NCBI RefSeq assembly: GCF_016429285.1
Contig: NZ_JAELUI010000028.1
Span: forward strand, 1 to 47,599
DNA from: Ralstonia sp. ASV6
GTDB taxonomy: Bacteria; Pseudomonadota; Gammaproteobacteria; Burkholderiales; Burkholderiaceae
DNA length: 47,599 nt
Reading direction: 5' to 3'
Shown here: one piece after another, positions 1 through 8,384 of the stretch
How positions within the stretch are numbered: the stretch's first letter is position 1
How the letters are laid out: each line of letters starts with the position of its first letter
Made by a program: the position numbers and the translations under genes
Notes under the pieces: model-generated
Seen by the model: only the letters and a program-made list of their open reading frames with translations
Databases searched by the model: none
Told to the model about the DNA's origin: nothing

Positions 1-1761
1 GCACCGGTCACGGTGCACGCAACGGCCAATGCGACGGGCGGGCCGTTCTCGTCGATCGCCATCGTCAGCCCGCCGGCCAGCGGTACGGCCGTGATCAACG
101 GACTGGACATCGTCTACACCCCAGCGCTGACCACCTCGGGCGCGGTCAACTTCACCTACGCGCTGATCAACACGGCGGGCACGTCGGCGCCGATTCCGGT
201 GACGGTCAACGTCAACGGGGTGCCGATTGCGGTGGCGCAGAAGCAGGCTGCCACATCGTCTGGCCAGCCAATGAGCGTGGACCTGACCGAAGGCGCCACG
301 GGTGGGCCGTTCACCGGCGCGACGCTGTTGTCAGTGGTGCCGTCCAACGCGGGCACGGCCAGCATCGTGCAGAAGGCGGTGCAAGCGCCGGCCGGTGTGA
401 AGGCCCCAGCGGCGGCGGCATCGACCTACGTGCTGAACTTCACGCCGTCGACCACGTACAGCGGCCCGGCGGTGCTGACGTACACGCTGTCCAACGCGTA
501 CGCCACGTCCATGCCGGCCACGGTGCAGGTGAGCGTGACGGCGCGCAAGGATCCGTCGGCCGATCCGGATGTGGCGGGCCTCATCAACGCGCAGATCCAG
601 GCGGCACGCCGTTTTGCGACCACGCAGATCGACAACTACAACCGCCGCCTCGAAGCGCTGCACGGCTCCGGCCATGCGCCCTCGGACAACGGCCTGACGG
701 TGGCCCTGCCGGGGATGCGCGCGGCCGATGCGCAGGCGCGCTGCCAGGACGTGGTCGGCATCGCCGCGCGTGACGCCTGCCTGCGCGGTGACGGCCCGGG
801 CCGCTCGCTCACGCGCGGCAAGCGCAATCCCGACGCAACAAAGGATGCCAGCGCAGACAAGTCCAACGCCGACACCGGCCCCGACCTGCCGGGCGCCGAT
901 GCCGCAGGCATCGGTGCGGACAGCACCGACCCGCGCCTCGCGTTCTGGAGCGCCGGCACGCTGGACTTCGGCTTCGCCAACGCTGGCACGCAGCGTTCGG
1001 GCTTTCGCTTCACCACAGGCGGTGTGACCGCAGGTGCGGACTACCGCGTGTCGGATCAGCTCTCGGTGGGCGCGGGCTTCGGTTATGGGCGCGACTCCAC
1101 CGACATCGGCAACGCCGGCACCAAGAGCACGGGTGACAGCTACAGCCTGGCGCTGTACGGCAGCTACCGTCCGCAGCCGTCGCTGTTCGTGGACGGCGTG
1201 GCGGGCTTCGGCACGCTCAGCTTCGACTCGCGCCGCTGGGTGACGGACGCCAGCGACTTCGCCACCGGCAAGCGCAACGGGCGCCAGATGTTCGCGTCGG
1301 TCTCGGCCGGCTACGAGCATCGGGATCGCACGTGGCTGATCTCACCGTACGGCCGCCTGTCGGTGTCGCAATCGACGCTGGACCAGTTCAGCGAATCGGG
1401 GGCCGGCATCAACGCGCTGACGTACTTCGAGCAGACGGTGACAACGGTGTCGGGCACGCTGGGCCTGCGCGCGGAATACGCGCAGAAGACCAAGTGGGGC
1501 ACCTTCCTGCCGTTTGCGCGGGTGGAGTATCAGCACGACTTCAACGGGCAGAGCAACGCTGGCCTGGCGTATGCGGACCTGGCGTCGTCGGGCCCTGCGT
1601 ACTACGTGCCGAGCACGCCGTTTGGGCGGGATCGCGTGCAGATCGGGCTGGGGACGAAGTTCCGCACGGGGCCGCTCACGTTTGGGCTGGACTACAACGT
1701 GATGACGGGCATGGGGGGGCTGCAGCAGGGAGTACGACTGACCTTCAGTGCGCCGTTCTGA
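1..1761 (+). CDS. Autotransporter (type Va secretion), 3' part: Ig-like repeats plus beta-barrel
   Basis: The frame is open from the first base, so the true start lies upstream and only the last 586 codons are seen. The first ~180 residues are Thr/Val/Gly-rich Ig/cadherin-like passenger repeats (each opening with a T-G-G-P-F motif, at about residues 12 and 101). A charged helical linker follows (about 195-300, containing FATTQIDNYNRRLEAL), then a ~270-residue C-terminal domain of alternating amphipathic strands ending in ...VRLTFSAPF with a terminal Phe, as in autotransporter translocators (Pfam Autotransporter family). By family knowledge the barrel inserts in the outer membrane and exports the passenger to the surface. 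What the passenger binds cannot be told. An intrinsic terminator follows 22 bases after the stop. Confidence 0.88.
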   Translation, partial: APVTVHATANATGGPFSSIAIVSPPASGTAVINGLDIVYTPALTTSGAVNFTYALINTAGTSAPIPVTVNVNGVPIAVAQKQAATSSGQPMSVDLTEGATGGPFTGATLLSVVPSNAGTASIVQKAVQAPAGVKAPAAAASTYVLNFTPSTTYSGPAVLTYTLSNAYATSMPATVQVSVTARKDPSADPDVAGLINAQIQAARRFATTQIDNYNRRLEALHGSGHAPSDNGLTVALPGMRAADAQARCQDVVGIAARDACLRGDGPGRSLTRGKRNPDATKDASADKSNADTGPDLPGADAAGIGADSTDPRLAFWSAGTLDFGFANAGTQRSGFRFTTGGVTAGADYRVSDQLSVGAGFGYGRDSTDIGNAGTKSTGDSYSLALYGSYRPQPSLFVDGVAGFGTLSFDSRRWVTDASDFATGKRNGRQMFASVSAGYEHRDRTWLISPYGRLSVSQSTLDQFSESGAGINALTYFEQTVTTVSGTLGLRAEYAQKTKWGTFLPFARVEYQHDFNGQSNAGLAYADLASSGPAYYVPSTPFGRDRVQIGLGTKFRTGPLTFGLDYNVMTGMGGLQQGVRLTFSAPF

Positions 1762-1782
1762 GGCAGCATGTGCTTGGCAAGG

Positions 1783-1806
1783 AACCAGCCTTCGGGCTGG
1801 TTTTTT
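1783..1806 (+). terminator. Intrinsic terminator of the autotransporter gene
   Basis: AACCAGCC, loop TTCG, GGCTGGTT, followed by TTTT. The 8-bp perfect stem with a UUCG tetraloop and U-run directly behind the stop is a textbook rho-independent terminator. Confidence 0.93.
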
Positions 1807-1826
1807 GTTGGGTAATTCCCCCCCAT

Positions 1827-1859
1827 AAAAAAAGCCGTCCAGCGCAAAGCATGGACGGC
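1827..1859 (-). terminator. Intrinsic terminator of the glycine-rich lipoprotein gene
   Basis: Read on the minus strand: GCCGTCCA, 10-base loop, TGGACGGC, then seven U. It sits 18 bases past the minus-strand stop, back to back with the plus-strand terminator at 1783-1806, so the convergent pair is fully insulated. Confidence 0.92.
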
Positions 1860-1877
1860 CCATCGGCACAGACTGAG

Positions 1878-3092
1878 TCAATGATGCGGCGTGCCCCCCA
1901 GCGCACCGCCCACCGACCCCACCGCACCACCCACAACGCCCGTTACCGGGGCCAGCGGCGTGGTCGCACCGGTTGAAGTCAGCGACGAGCCCACGCCGGT
2001 CAGCAGCGAGCCAACCGGTGCCGTCACACCGGCTGCCGGGTTGCTGCCACCCGCCGCAGCGCCACCCAATGCGCTCGTGACCGGAGCCAGCGGGTTGCTG
2101 CCGGTGCCTCCACCGGTGGCGCCGCCCAGGGCGCCGGTCAACGCGCCCAGCGGATTGCTGCCGCCCGTGGCACCGCCCAGCGCGTTGGTGATGGGCGCAA
2201 GCGGGCTGCCTGATGTGCTGCCGCCCGGCGTGGAAACCGCGCCACCCAACGCCGCCACCGTGTTGCCCGTGGCGCTCACCACGCCGCCCAGGTTGGACAC
2301 CACCGGCGCATTCGTGCCCGTGAGCGACGTGCCGACGTTCGCCACGGTACCGCCCACGGTCTGCAGCAGGTTCGTGGCGGGTGCGCCCAGGCCCGTGGCA
2401 TTACCCAGCGTCTGCGTGGTGGTGGTGACTTGCGAGGTGAGTGGCACCACCGTCGAGCTGAGCTGTTGGGTGACCTGCTCCACCGGCCCGGTCGACAGGG
2501 CCGTACCGAGCGTGCCGCCCGCATTGGCCACAGCCTGCCCCACTTGCGAGACAGCGCCACCCACCGGCGTGGTCACCGGCGCGAGCGGCTGCAGCGGGCC
2601 CGTTCCCAGGCTGCTCAACAGACCGCCCGTGGCGTTGACGGTATTGCCGACCTGGGTGACCACGTTGCCTGTGCTGGACACCGTGGTCCCCACCGGGTTC
2701 GGGTTGGTGCCCATGCTGCCCAGGCCGGACTGCACGCCCGTGCCGAGCGCGGAAACGGTGTTGCCGACGTTATCAACCACATTGCCCAACCCAGACGCGC
2801 CCGGCACATTGGAGCCTCCCACCGTCGTACCCAGGCTACTGATGGCACTGCCCGTGGCCGTGAGCACACCGCCGCCCTTGTTGGCAATGTCGCCCGTGGG
2901 CGTGGTCGAGGCCGTGGTGGTGGACCCGCCGGTGCCGCCCGAGTTGCCCGACCCACCGCTGCCGTTGTTGGCGGAGGTGCCGCCACCGCTGGTTCCACTC
3001 ATGTCGCCCGAACCCGAGCTTGCGCAACCGCCCAGTACCAGCAGTCCAGCCAGCGTGGCTGAAACCAGCGCACCGCGATGCATTTTCGCCAT
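1878..3092 (-). CDS. Glycine-rich repetitive lipoprotein (often annotated 'collagen-like')
   Basis: 404 aa from the ATG at 3092, chosen because GGGAGA stands 6 bases before it and the protein then starts with a compact lipoprotein signal (Lys/Arg, hydrophobic stretch, lipobox L-G-G-C, Cys at about residue 23). An upstream in-frame start at 3152 would add 20 residues with no ribosome site. The mature protein is almost only Gly, Ser, Thr, Ala, Val, Pro, Asn and Leu, with degenerate units of the pattern V-G-x-x-V-x-x-x-G, and later units such as PLAPVTxALGGA repeating about every 30 residues. It is not a strict Gly-X-Y collagen repeat despite the usual database label. Probably a surface or periplasmic structural lipoprotein; function unknown. 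A GntR/HutC-type palindrome lies 67 bases upstream of the start. Confidence 0.85.
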   Translation of the reverse strand: MAKMHRGALVSATLAGLLVLGGCASSGSGDMSGTSGGGTSANNGSGGSGNSGGTGGSTTTASTTPTGDIANKGGGVLTATGSAISSLGTTVGGSNVPGASGLGNVVDNVGNTVSALGTGVQSGLGSMGTNPNPVGTTVSSTGNVVTQVGNTVNATGGLLSSLGTGPLQPLAPVTTPVGGAVSQVGQAVANAGGTLGTALSTGPVEQVTQQLSSTVVPLTSQVTTTTQTLGNATGLGAPATNLLQTVGGTVANVGTSLTGTNAPVVSNLGGVVSATGNTVAALGGAVSTPGGSTSGSPLAPITNALGGATGGSNPLGALTGALGGATGGGTGSNPLAPVTSALGGAAAGGSNPAAGVTAPVGSLLTGVGSSLTSTGATTPLAPVTGVVGGAVGSVGGALGGTPHH

Positions 3093-3158
3093 GTCAGTCT
3101 CCCGTTTCAAAAATGCGCTTGATAATGTGCCGATCCACCCTTCCCCATCCATTTTCCA

Positions 3159-3174
3159 AATGGTCTAGACCATT
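3159..3174. promoter_or_regulatory. 16-bp perfect palindrome matching the HutC/GntR (dre/NagR-type) operator
   Basis: AATGGTCTAGACCATT is a perfect palindrome with the core GTnTAnAC that defines operators of HutC-subfamily GntR regulators, and it closely resembles the GlcNAc-regulator (DasR/NagR) box. It lies in the promoter region of the glycine-rich lipoprotein gene. A HutC-family regulator is encoded at 16228-17052 in the same window, but whether that protein binds here is inference. Confidence 0.65.
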
Positions 3175-3368
3175 AACTGCTTATCGGCTTGAAATGAAGT
3201 CTATGAAGGAGATTCGGCCCGATTGCAAACATTTTCAAACACCGGGAATGCCTTGATGGCAGCCAAGCACGCATCGTCGATATTCCGTAGAGCCAAGCAG
3301 GACAAGGGCGCAAACGTTCTCGAATCACGGAAGAGAAACGCGATTATGTTTCGAAAGCTGACTCTAAA

Positions 3369-3385
3369 TTACTCAATATGAGTAA
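3369..3385. promoter_or_regulatory. Inverted repeat TTACTCA-N3-TGAGTAA
   Basis: Perfect 7-bp arms around ATA inside an AT-rich patch, about 280 bases upstream of the lipoprotein start and 70 bases behind the GNAT stop. It has the size and symmetry of a dimeric regulator site; no regulator can be assigned. Confidence 0.35.
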
Positions 3386-3452
3386 TACAGTGACACCACG
3401 CAATGCGGCGCCAAAATCACCGCGTTGCGCGATGATTTGAAAGAAAAACGGA

Positions 3453-4160
3453 CTACACCTCCCGGCGCATCACCTTGGTCAGATAAAACGACCGGCGGAC
3501 CGCAAACCCCAACCGCTCATACAGCGCGATCGCCGTGCGGTTGTGCTCGAACACGTGGAGGACCGGCGTCTGCCCGCGCTGCGCGATGTCGTGCTGCAAA
3601 ACGCGGATCAGTCGGTTGGCAAGGCCCTTGCCGCGGTGGGCATCGTCCACGCAAACGGCGCTGATCTCTACGTAGTCATCCAGCTGCATACGCTCGCCGG
3701 CCATGGCGATCAGCCGGCCGCCTTCGCGAATGCCGATGTACTGGCCGGTCTCCTGCGTGCGGGTGCGGAACGGGCCGGGCTTGGTGCGCTCGGTCAGATC
3801 GAACATGTCGGCCACATCGTCATGCCCCAGGCGGACGATGTCGGTGGTATCGACCTGCCCGCCAGGGTCGCGCACCACGATCATCTGCTGCAGGATGCCC
3901 GCCCGCTCGGCGTCAAACTCCTGCGGAACATCGATGGCCGAAATCGCAAACAGTGAGAGTTGCTCACCCGGTTCCAGCAACCCATGCAGTGCCTGCCATG
4001 CGGCGGGCATCGCGTCAGGGCTGGCAGCGATGGCGGCAAACGGCGTCACGTCGGCACGGTAGCGGCAGGCAAGCGGGCCACCCTGCCGGAAGTGCAGATG
4101 ACCGCTCGCCAGCGATGACCAGATGGGGTTGTCGAGCACGTGCATATCGGGTTGCGTCAT
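3453..4160 (-). CDS. GNAT family N-acetyltransferase
   Basis: 235 aa. The C-terminal half (about 115-235) is a GNAT/FR47-like fold: EISAVCVDDAHRGKGLANRL carries the acetyl-CoA pyrophosphate loop (R/Q-x-x-G-x-G/A) and is followed by HVFEHNRTAIALYERLGF, the usual strand-helix closing motif. The N-terminal ~100 residues are a second, degenerate domain, also common in this subfamily. By family it transfers acetyl from acetyl-CoA to an unknown amine. The ATG at 4160 is 15 bases behind the stop of the TgpA-like gene, with GAGAG ahead of it, so it is probably the last gene of the MoxR/DUF58/TgpA operon. Substrate unknown. Confidence 0.85.
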   Translation of the reverse strand: MTQPDMHVLDNPIWSSLASGHLHFRQGGPLACRYRADVTPFAAIAASPDAMPAAWQALHGLLEPGEQLSLFAISAIDVPQEFDAERAGILQQMIVVRDPGGQVDTTDIVRLGHDDVADMFDLTERTKPGPFRTRTQETGQYIGIREGGRLIAMAGERMQLDDYVEISAVCVDDAHRGKGLANRLIRVLQHDIAQRGQTPVLHVFEHNRTAIALYERLGFAVRRSFYLTKVMRREV

Positions 4161-4175
4161 ACCGGTGTTCTCTCG

Positions 4176-6212
4176 TTATGCAGACACGCGCAGCGCGGCC
4201 ACGTCTTCCTTCCAACGTGCCAGCCGTTGCGCGCGAGCGTGCGCATCACCATCATCGCGGCCATAGCGCAGTGCGATATAACCAGCGGCCACGCGGTGCA
4301 GGGCCTCAGCCGCCTGCGGAAACTGCGTGGCGGCGCGCTCGGCATACGCCATCGGCCCTTCGGTCGGGTTGCGCGGACAGCCATGCCGCGCCAGCTGGCT
4401 GCACACGCGCTGCCATTGCACCTGCACGGGGTCGGGTTTCGGTTTGCGCTGTTGCCATAGCAGCGGCAGCGCCGCCAGCAGGAAGATGGCCGACACGCCC
4501 CACAGCACCGCGCGCGGGTCCGCCGCCTCCAGCCCCAGCCACGCAAAGAGCTGCGCCTGCCGGTTGCGGTCGTAGCCAAGCACCCAGCGGTTCCAGCCGC
4601 TGATCAGGCCGTCGAGCCCCCAGCGCACGCTGCGCAGCCATGCGGGCTCTTCCACGCGGCGCGAGCGGAATTCGCTGGCGGGCACGGCCGCTGCCAGGCC
4701 GCGCTCCACGCGCTGCGGCGCGACAGCGGCGGTCGGGTCCACACGCACCCAGCCGCGCCCAGCCAGCCACACCTCGGCCCAGGCATGCGCATCGGACTGG
4801 CGCACGATGATGTCGCCGCTCACGGCATTCACCTCACCCCCGAGGTAGCCCACCACCACGCGCGCCGGCACGCCCGCCGCCCGCATCAAAAAGACGAAGC
4901 TGCCCGCGTAGTGCTCACAGAAGCCGCGATGCGTACGGAACAGGAAATCGTCAATCTGCTCGCCCTGCAACGGCTCGGGTGCGAGCGTGTAGGCAAACGG
5001 TGCGCTGCCGAACAGCTTGAGCGCAGCAGATACGCGGTCAGCCGGCGGCAGCTCGGCCCATTGTGCGGCCAACGCACGCGCTTGCTGATTACCCGGCGGC
5101 AGTGCCAATGCCGTCTGCAGCGTAGCCGAATCCAACGGCTGTGCATCGTCCGCACGACGACGATCGGGCAAGCGTGAACGCGCGTGGTAACGCATGCGCT
5201 GGTCGATCGGCTGCCGGCTGAGGAACTCTGCGTCAACACTGCGGCCGATGTCGTCACGCGCATCGATCGACAGGCCGCGATCGAGCGCGAACAGCCAGCG
5301 CTGGTGCGTCGTTTCCAGCGTGATGTTGTAGTCGACCACGCCCGGCAACTCTGCAACCGCGTCCGCAGAATTGGGTACGCTCCCGGGCAGGGGCCGCTGC
5401 CGCATCGACGCTGCCGTCCATGCCTGGCCGTCAAAACGCCACAGCACCATGCCGCGCCAGTAGAGCGTATCGAGCGCTGGCGGTTTCCCCGCAAAGTCGG
5501 CGCGAAAGGCCAGGTCATCCGACAGGATCAACTGGCCGATGGAGCCCGGCGCCATGCGATCCGTAATACCGCTGGTGCCGGTTTCAGCAGAGCGCGGCAG
5601 GCTCCACAGCGGATGATCCAGGCGCGGAAACAACAGGAACAGCACGGCCGCGCATGGCAGGCCCATCGCCACCAATCGCCCCAGCACACGCACTGCCGAC
5701 ACCCGCATGCGCGCCTGCGGATGCAACAGCAGCAGCCAGTTGCGCAGCAGCAGTGCCGCCGTTGCCAGCAAGGAAACGGCCATCCAAGGTGGCTGGTCAA
5801 ACAGCGTTTGCGAGAGCAGCAGGAAACAGCACAGCTGCGTCGCCAGAATGCCGTTGCGCACGGTGTGTGATTCCATCAGCTTGAGCACAAGGAACGCGCC
5901 CAGCAATGCCACCGACAGGTCTCGGCCGATATTGCCGCCGGTGCGCAAGGACAGCGCCAGCGTCACGAGCAGCGTCACCACACCTGTGAGGCCCAGCACC
6001 CACTTGCCGGGCAACGGCGCGCGGCGTACCCACAGCAGGGTGCGCCAGAGCAGCAGCACGCCAAATACGGCGCACGTCACGAGCGGCAGTGCGCGCAGCA
6101 ACGGTACGAGCACAACGGCAAGTTGCGCAATCAACCAGCCGTGCTCGCGGTGGGTGAGGGCGCGGGCCGAACCAAACGCCGCAGCCTGCGTGCCGATGGT
6201 GGCGGTGCTCAT
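4176..6212 (-). CDS. TgpA-like membrane transglutaminase (DUF3488 + transglutaminase core)
   Basis: 678 aa. The N-terminal third has several hydrophobic helices (about residues 25-200), then a large periplasmic part with a transglutaminase/papain-like core: Cys432 in HRGFCEHYAGSF, His476 in SDAHAWAEVW and Asp492 in WVRVDPTAAV form the C-H-D triad. One more membrane helix (about 570-590) and a soluble tail follow. Family knowledge: TgpA of Pseudomonas aeruginosa is an essential inner-membrane protein of this architecture; the physiological substrate is not known. Its start overlaps the DUF58 stop by 4 bases (ATGA), meaning translational coupling. MoxR-DUF58-TgpA is a widely conserved trio thought to act together on envelope proteins. 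Confidence 0.93.
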   Translation of the reverse strand: MSTATIGTQAAAFGSARALTHREHGWLIAQLAVVLVPLLRALPLVTCAVFGVLLLWRTLLWVRRAPLPGKWVLGLTGVVTLLVTLALSLRTGGNIGRDLSVALLGAFLVLKLMESHTVRNGILATQLCCFLLLSQTLFDQPPWMAVSLLATAALLLRNWLLLLHPQARMRVSAVRVLGRLVAMGLPCAAVLFLLFPRLDHPLWSLPRSAETGTSGITDRMAPGSIGQLILSDDLAFRADFAGKPPALDTLYWRGMVLWRFDGQAWTAASMRQRPLPGSVPNSADAVAELPGVVDYNITLETTHQRWLFALDRGLSIDARDDIGRSVDAEFLSRQPIDQRMRYHARSRLPDRRRADDAQPLDSATLQTALALPPGNQQARALAAQWAELPPADRVSAALKLFGSAPFAYTLAPEPLQGEQIDDFLFRTHRGFCEHYAGSFVFLMRAAGVPARVVVGYLGGEVNAVSGDIIVRQSDAHAWAEVWLAGRGWVRVDPTAAVAPQRVERGLAAAVPASEFRSRRVEEPAWLRSVRWGLDGLISGWNRWVLGYDRNRQAQLFAWLGLEAADPRAVLWGVSAIFLLAALPLLWQQRKPKPDPVQVQWQRVCSQLARHGCPRNPTEGPMAYAERAATQFPQAAEALHRVAAGYIALRYGRDDGDAHARAQRLARWKEDVAALRVSA

Positions 6213-7294
6213 GCGGCCGCCTCAGGCATTGCCGGCTTGCCCCACAGCGCCAGTGCGCGCAGACACGCATCGCGATGGGCTGATCCACGCGACGGGCCAA
6301 TCGAGATGCCCGGCAAGGTCAGCGTGTATTCGGGTTCGTCACCGGCGGGTGCGTGTTCAGCGGCCAGCACCCAGGCGCACAGGCGCGACAGGCGTTGCTC
6401 CGCATTCATGGATCGCGGCAGTGCATCCCACGCGAGTACGCACTGCGCATGGCGCACCTGCTGGCCGGTGCGGCTCATCCACGTGTCGAGCCGGGCGCTG
6501 TGCTTCCAGGCGATGCTGCGCAGCGGATCACCTGGGCGATAGGCGCGCAATTGGTCGGCAGCCTCTTCGACCTGGCTACGCGCGGCACGCGGGTTGTCTT
6601 CCTCACCCGGGTCGGGCGCAAAGCTGGCAGGCAGCGGCGGCGCGGAAGGCTCGGGTTCGGGATAGACCAGCAGCGTGAGCGGCGCATCGGCATAGCTCCA
6701 TGCGCGAAACAGGCCAAGCGGAAAGCGCGTCGACACCGTCAGACGTGGCAGCTGGAACCAGCCGCGCGGCTGTGCGGCAAACGCCAACGCAGCAACCGTA
6801 GCGTCCTGCGCATCGAGCGCGGCTTCCACCGGTGCGGCCTCACGTGCACTCACATCCAAACCCACACGCGCCCAGGGTGTCACGTTGGCCAACGCCACGC
6901 TCACGTTAAGCGCATGCCCGGCAAACACCGCCTCGCCCGCCGCGCCGCGCACTTCCAGGTCGACAAGGTTGCGGTGCGTCTGCCACATGGCAGAGGCCGC
7001 CACACCGGCCAGCACGAACGTCAGCAGAAAGCCCAGGCTCACGTTGTAGTTGAGCGAGGTGACGAGCATGACCACCAGCAGCAGCGCAAAGCCGGCACCC
7101 GATGCCGTGGGCAGGATGTAGACGTGGTTGCGATCCAGGCGGATGCGGCCTTCGCGGGGCTTGCGCGGCCGTTGCAGAAAACGCTGCACGCGTGCTCGCG
7201 CAAAGCGGACGCCTGGCAACGCCGCCAGGCCCGCACCCAGGATGCGAAACAGCGCGCGCAACGGTGCAAACAACAAAGCGGGGAAACGCGCCAT
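6209..7294 (-). CDS. DUF58 domain membrane protein
   Basis: 361 aa. A basic N-terminus is followed by two close membrane helices (about residues 60-105, around SGAGFALLLVVMLVTSLNYN and FLLTFVLAGVAASA), a beta-rich soluble region, and the DUF58 signature near residues 245-275 (A-D-Q-L-R-A-Y-R-P-G-D-P-L-R-S-I-A-W-K), the conserved YxxGDxxRxIxW element of this family, which precedes a vWA-like fold. It is 12 bases behind the MoxR stop and 4 bases inside the next gene. The family is a predicted partner of MoxR AAA+ ATPases; no catalytic activity is established. Confidence 0.92.
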   Translation of the reverse strand: MARFPALLFAPLRALFRILGAGLAALPGVRFARARVQRFLQRPRKPREGRIRLDRNHVYILPTASGAGFALLLVVMLVTSLNYNVSLGFLLTFVLAGVAASAMWQTHRNLVDLEVRGAAGEAVFAGHALNVSVALANVTPWARVGLDVSAREAAPVEAALDAQDATVAALAFAAQPRGWFQLPRLTVSTRFPLGLFRAWSYADAPLTLLVYPEPEPSAPPLPASFAPDPGEEDNPRAARSQVEEAADQLRAYRPGDPLRSIAWKHSARLDTWMSRTGQQVRHAQCVLAWDALPRSMNAEQRLSRLCAWVLAAEHAPAGDEPEYTLTLPGISIGPSRGSAHRDACLRALALWGKPAMPEAAA

Positions 7295-7306
7295 GGCGCC
7301 GTGCGC

Positions 7307-8287
7307 TTATGGAATGGCGACCGTATCGAGCAGCCGCTGCGCCAGCGCTGTGGCCGACAACGTACCGCCCGTCGGCAGCAACCGGTGCGCGGCCACGGCC
7401 TTGAACACGGCCTGCACATCTTCGGGCAGCACGACATCGCGGCCGTCGATCAGCGCCCACGCGCGGGCCGCCGCCAGCAGCGCCAGACCGGCACGCGGCG
7501 ACAGGCCCATCTGCACCTGCGCATCGGTGCGCGTGGCATTGACCAGCGCAAGCATATAGTCGACCAGCGCGGGGGCCGCGTGCACGGCATCTGCAGCCGC
7601 TTGCAGCGCGACAACCTGCGCGGCGGTCAGCACGGGCTGGATGTCCTGCGGCGCGCCGCCACCCAGGTACAGTGCACGTTCCGAGCTTTGGTCGGGATAC
7701 CCGAGCGAAAGCCGCATCGTAAAGCGGTCCAGTTGCGACTCCGGCAGCGGGTGCGTGCCGATCTGGTTCAACGGGTTCTGCGTGGCAATCACGAAGAAGG
7801 GCTCGGGCAGCGGATACGTGGCGCCATCATGCGTCACCTGCCCCTCGGCCATCGCTTCGAGCAGCGCGCTCTGCGCCTTGGGCGTGGCGCGGTTGATTTC
7901 ATCGGCCAGCACCACCTGCGCGAACAGCGGGCCGGGGTGGAATTCGAACGCGCTCTTTTCTTTCACGTAGATCGACACGCCGATCAGGTCGGTCGGCAGC
8001 AGATCGCTGGTGAACTGCACGCGCTGATATTGCAGCCCGAGCGTGCGGGCCAGCGCGTGCGCAAGCGTGGTCTTGCCCACACCCGGTAGATCTTCCAGCA
8101 GCAGATGCCCGCGTGACAGCAGGCACGCCAGCGCCAGGCGGATCTGCAGCGGTTTGCCGAGCACGATACGGTCGAGCGCGCGTTGCGCCTGCGACAACGC
8201 CGCCGGCAACGAAAGCATTGCGGGCGGCTGTACTGAAGCAACCGGCGTCGAACGAACGGGAGAAAGCGGGACTTGGTTGGGCGTCAT
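7307..8287 (-). CDS. MoxR family AAA+ ATPase
   Basis: 326 aa from ATG 8287. A longer reading to 8479 would run 95 bases into the TetR gene and add a low-complexity leader, so the internal start is preferred although its ribosome site is weak. Walker A is D-L-P-G-V-G-K-T-T (Lys72), Walker B is V-V-L-A-D-E-I-N-R-A, followed by sensor motif V-I-A-T-Q-N-P and the MoxR-typical ETHPLPESQLDRF-like segment (here TH-PLPESQLDRF). Members are chaperone-like ATPases that assemble or mature partner complexes, commonly with DUF58/vWA proteins encoded next door, as here. First gene of the operon continuing to 3453. Confidence 0.94.
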   Translation of the reverse strand: MTPNQVPLSPVRSTPVASVQPPAMLSLPAALSQAQRALDRIVLGKPLQIRLALACLLSRGHLLLEDLPGVGKTTLAHALARTLGLQYQRVQFTSDLLPTDLIGVSIYVKEKSAFEFHPGPLFAQVVLADEINRATPKAQSALLEAMAEGQVTHDGATYPLPEPFFVIATQNPLNQIGTHPLPESQLDRFTMRLSLGYPDQSSERALYLGGGAPQDIQPVLTAAQVVALQAAADAVHAAPALVDYMLALVNATRTDAQVQMGLSPRAGLALLAAARAWALIDGRDVVLPEDVQAVFKAVAAHRLLPTGGTLSATALAQRLLDTVAIP

Positions 8288-8384
8288 CGAATCGGGTGCG
8301 GCCGAGGCAACAATGCCAGCGAGTGTAGCGGCATCGTGCAGCGCCGGCGTACCCTCGTTTTCGATCCGTTCTGCGGTTACAACA

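Larger units (their letters stand above)
3093..3452. other. Intergenic region of about 360 bases between GNAT gene and lipoprotein gene
   Basis: No gene seen. It is more AT-rich than its surroundings (especially 3220-3400) and holds two perfect inverted repeats: the GTCTAGAC palindrome at 3159-3174 and TTACTCA-ATA-TGAGTAA at 3369-3385. It must contain the promoter of the minus-strand lipoprotein gene and the transcription end of the GNAT operon, but I cannot pick out a clear hairpin with U-run. Confidence 0.6.

Noticed and set aside
1891-3168. 425-codon plus-strand open frame opposite the lipoprotein
   Set aside because: Mirror image of a Gly/Val/Thr-rich gene: Pro/Thr/Val low-complexity, no ribosome site; the minus-strand frame has signal peptide, lipobox and terminator.
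6353-8089. 578-codon plus-strand open frame
   Set aside because: Antisense to the DUF58 and MoxR genes with Arg/Gln/His-rich composition; no domain.
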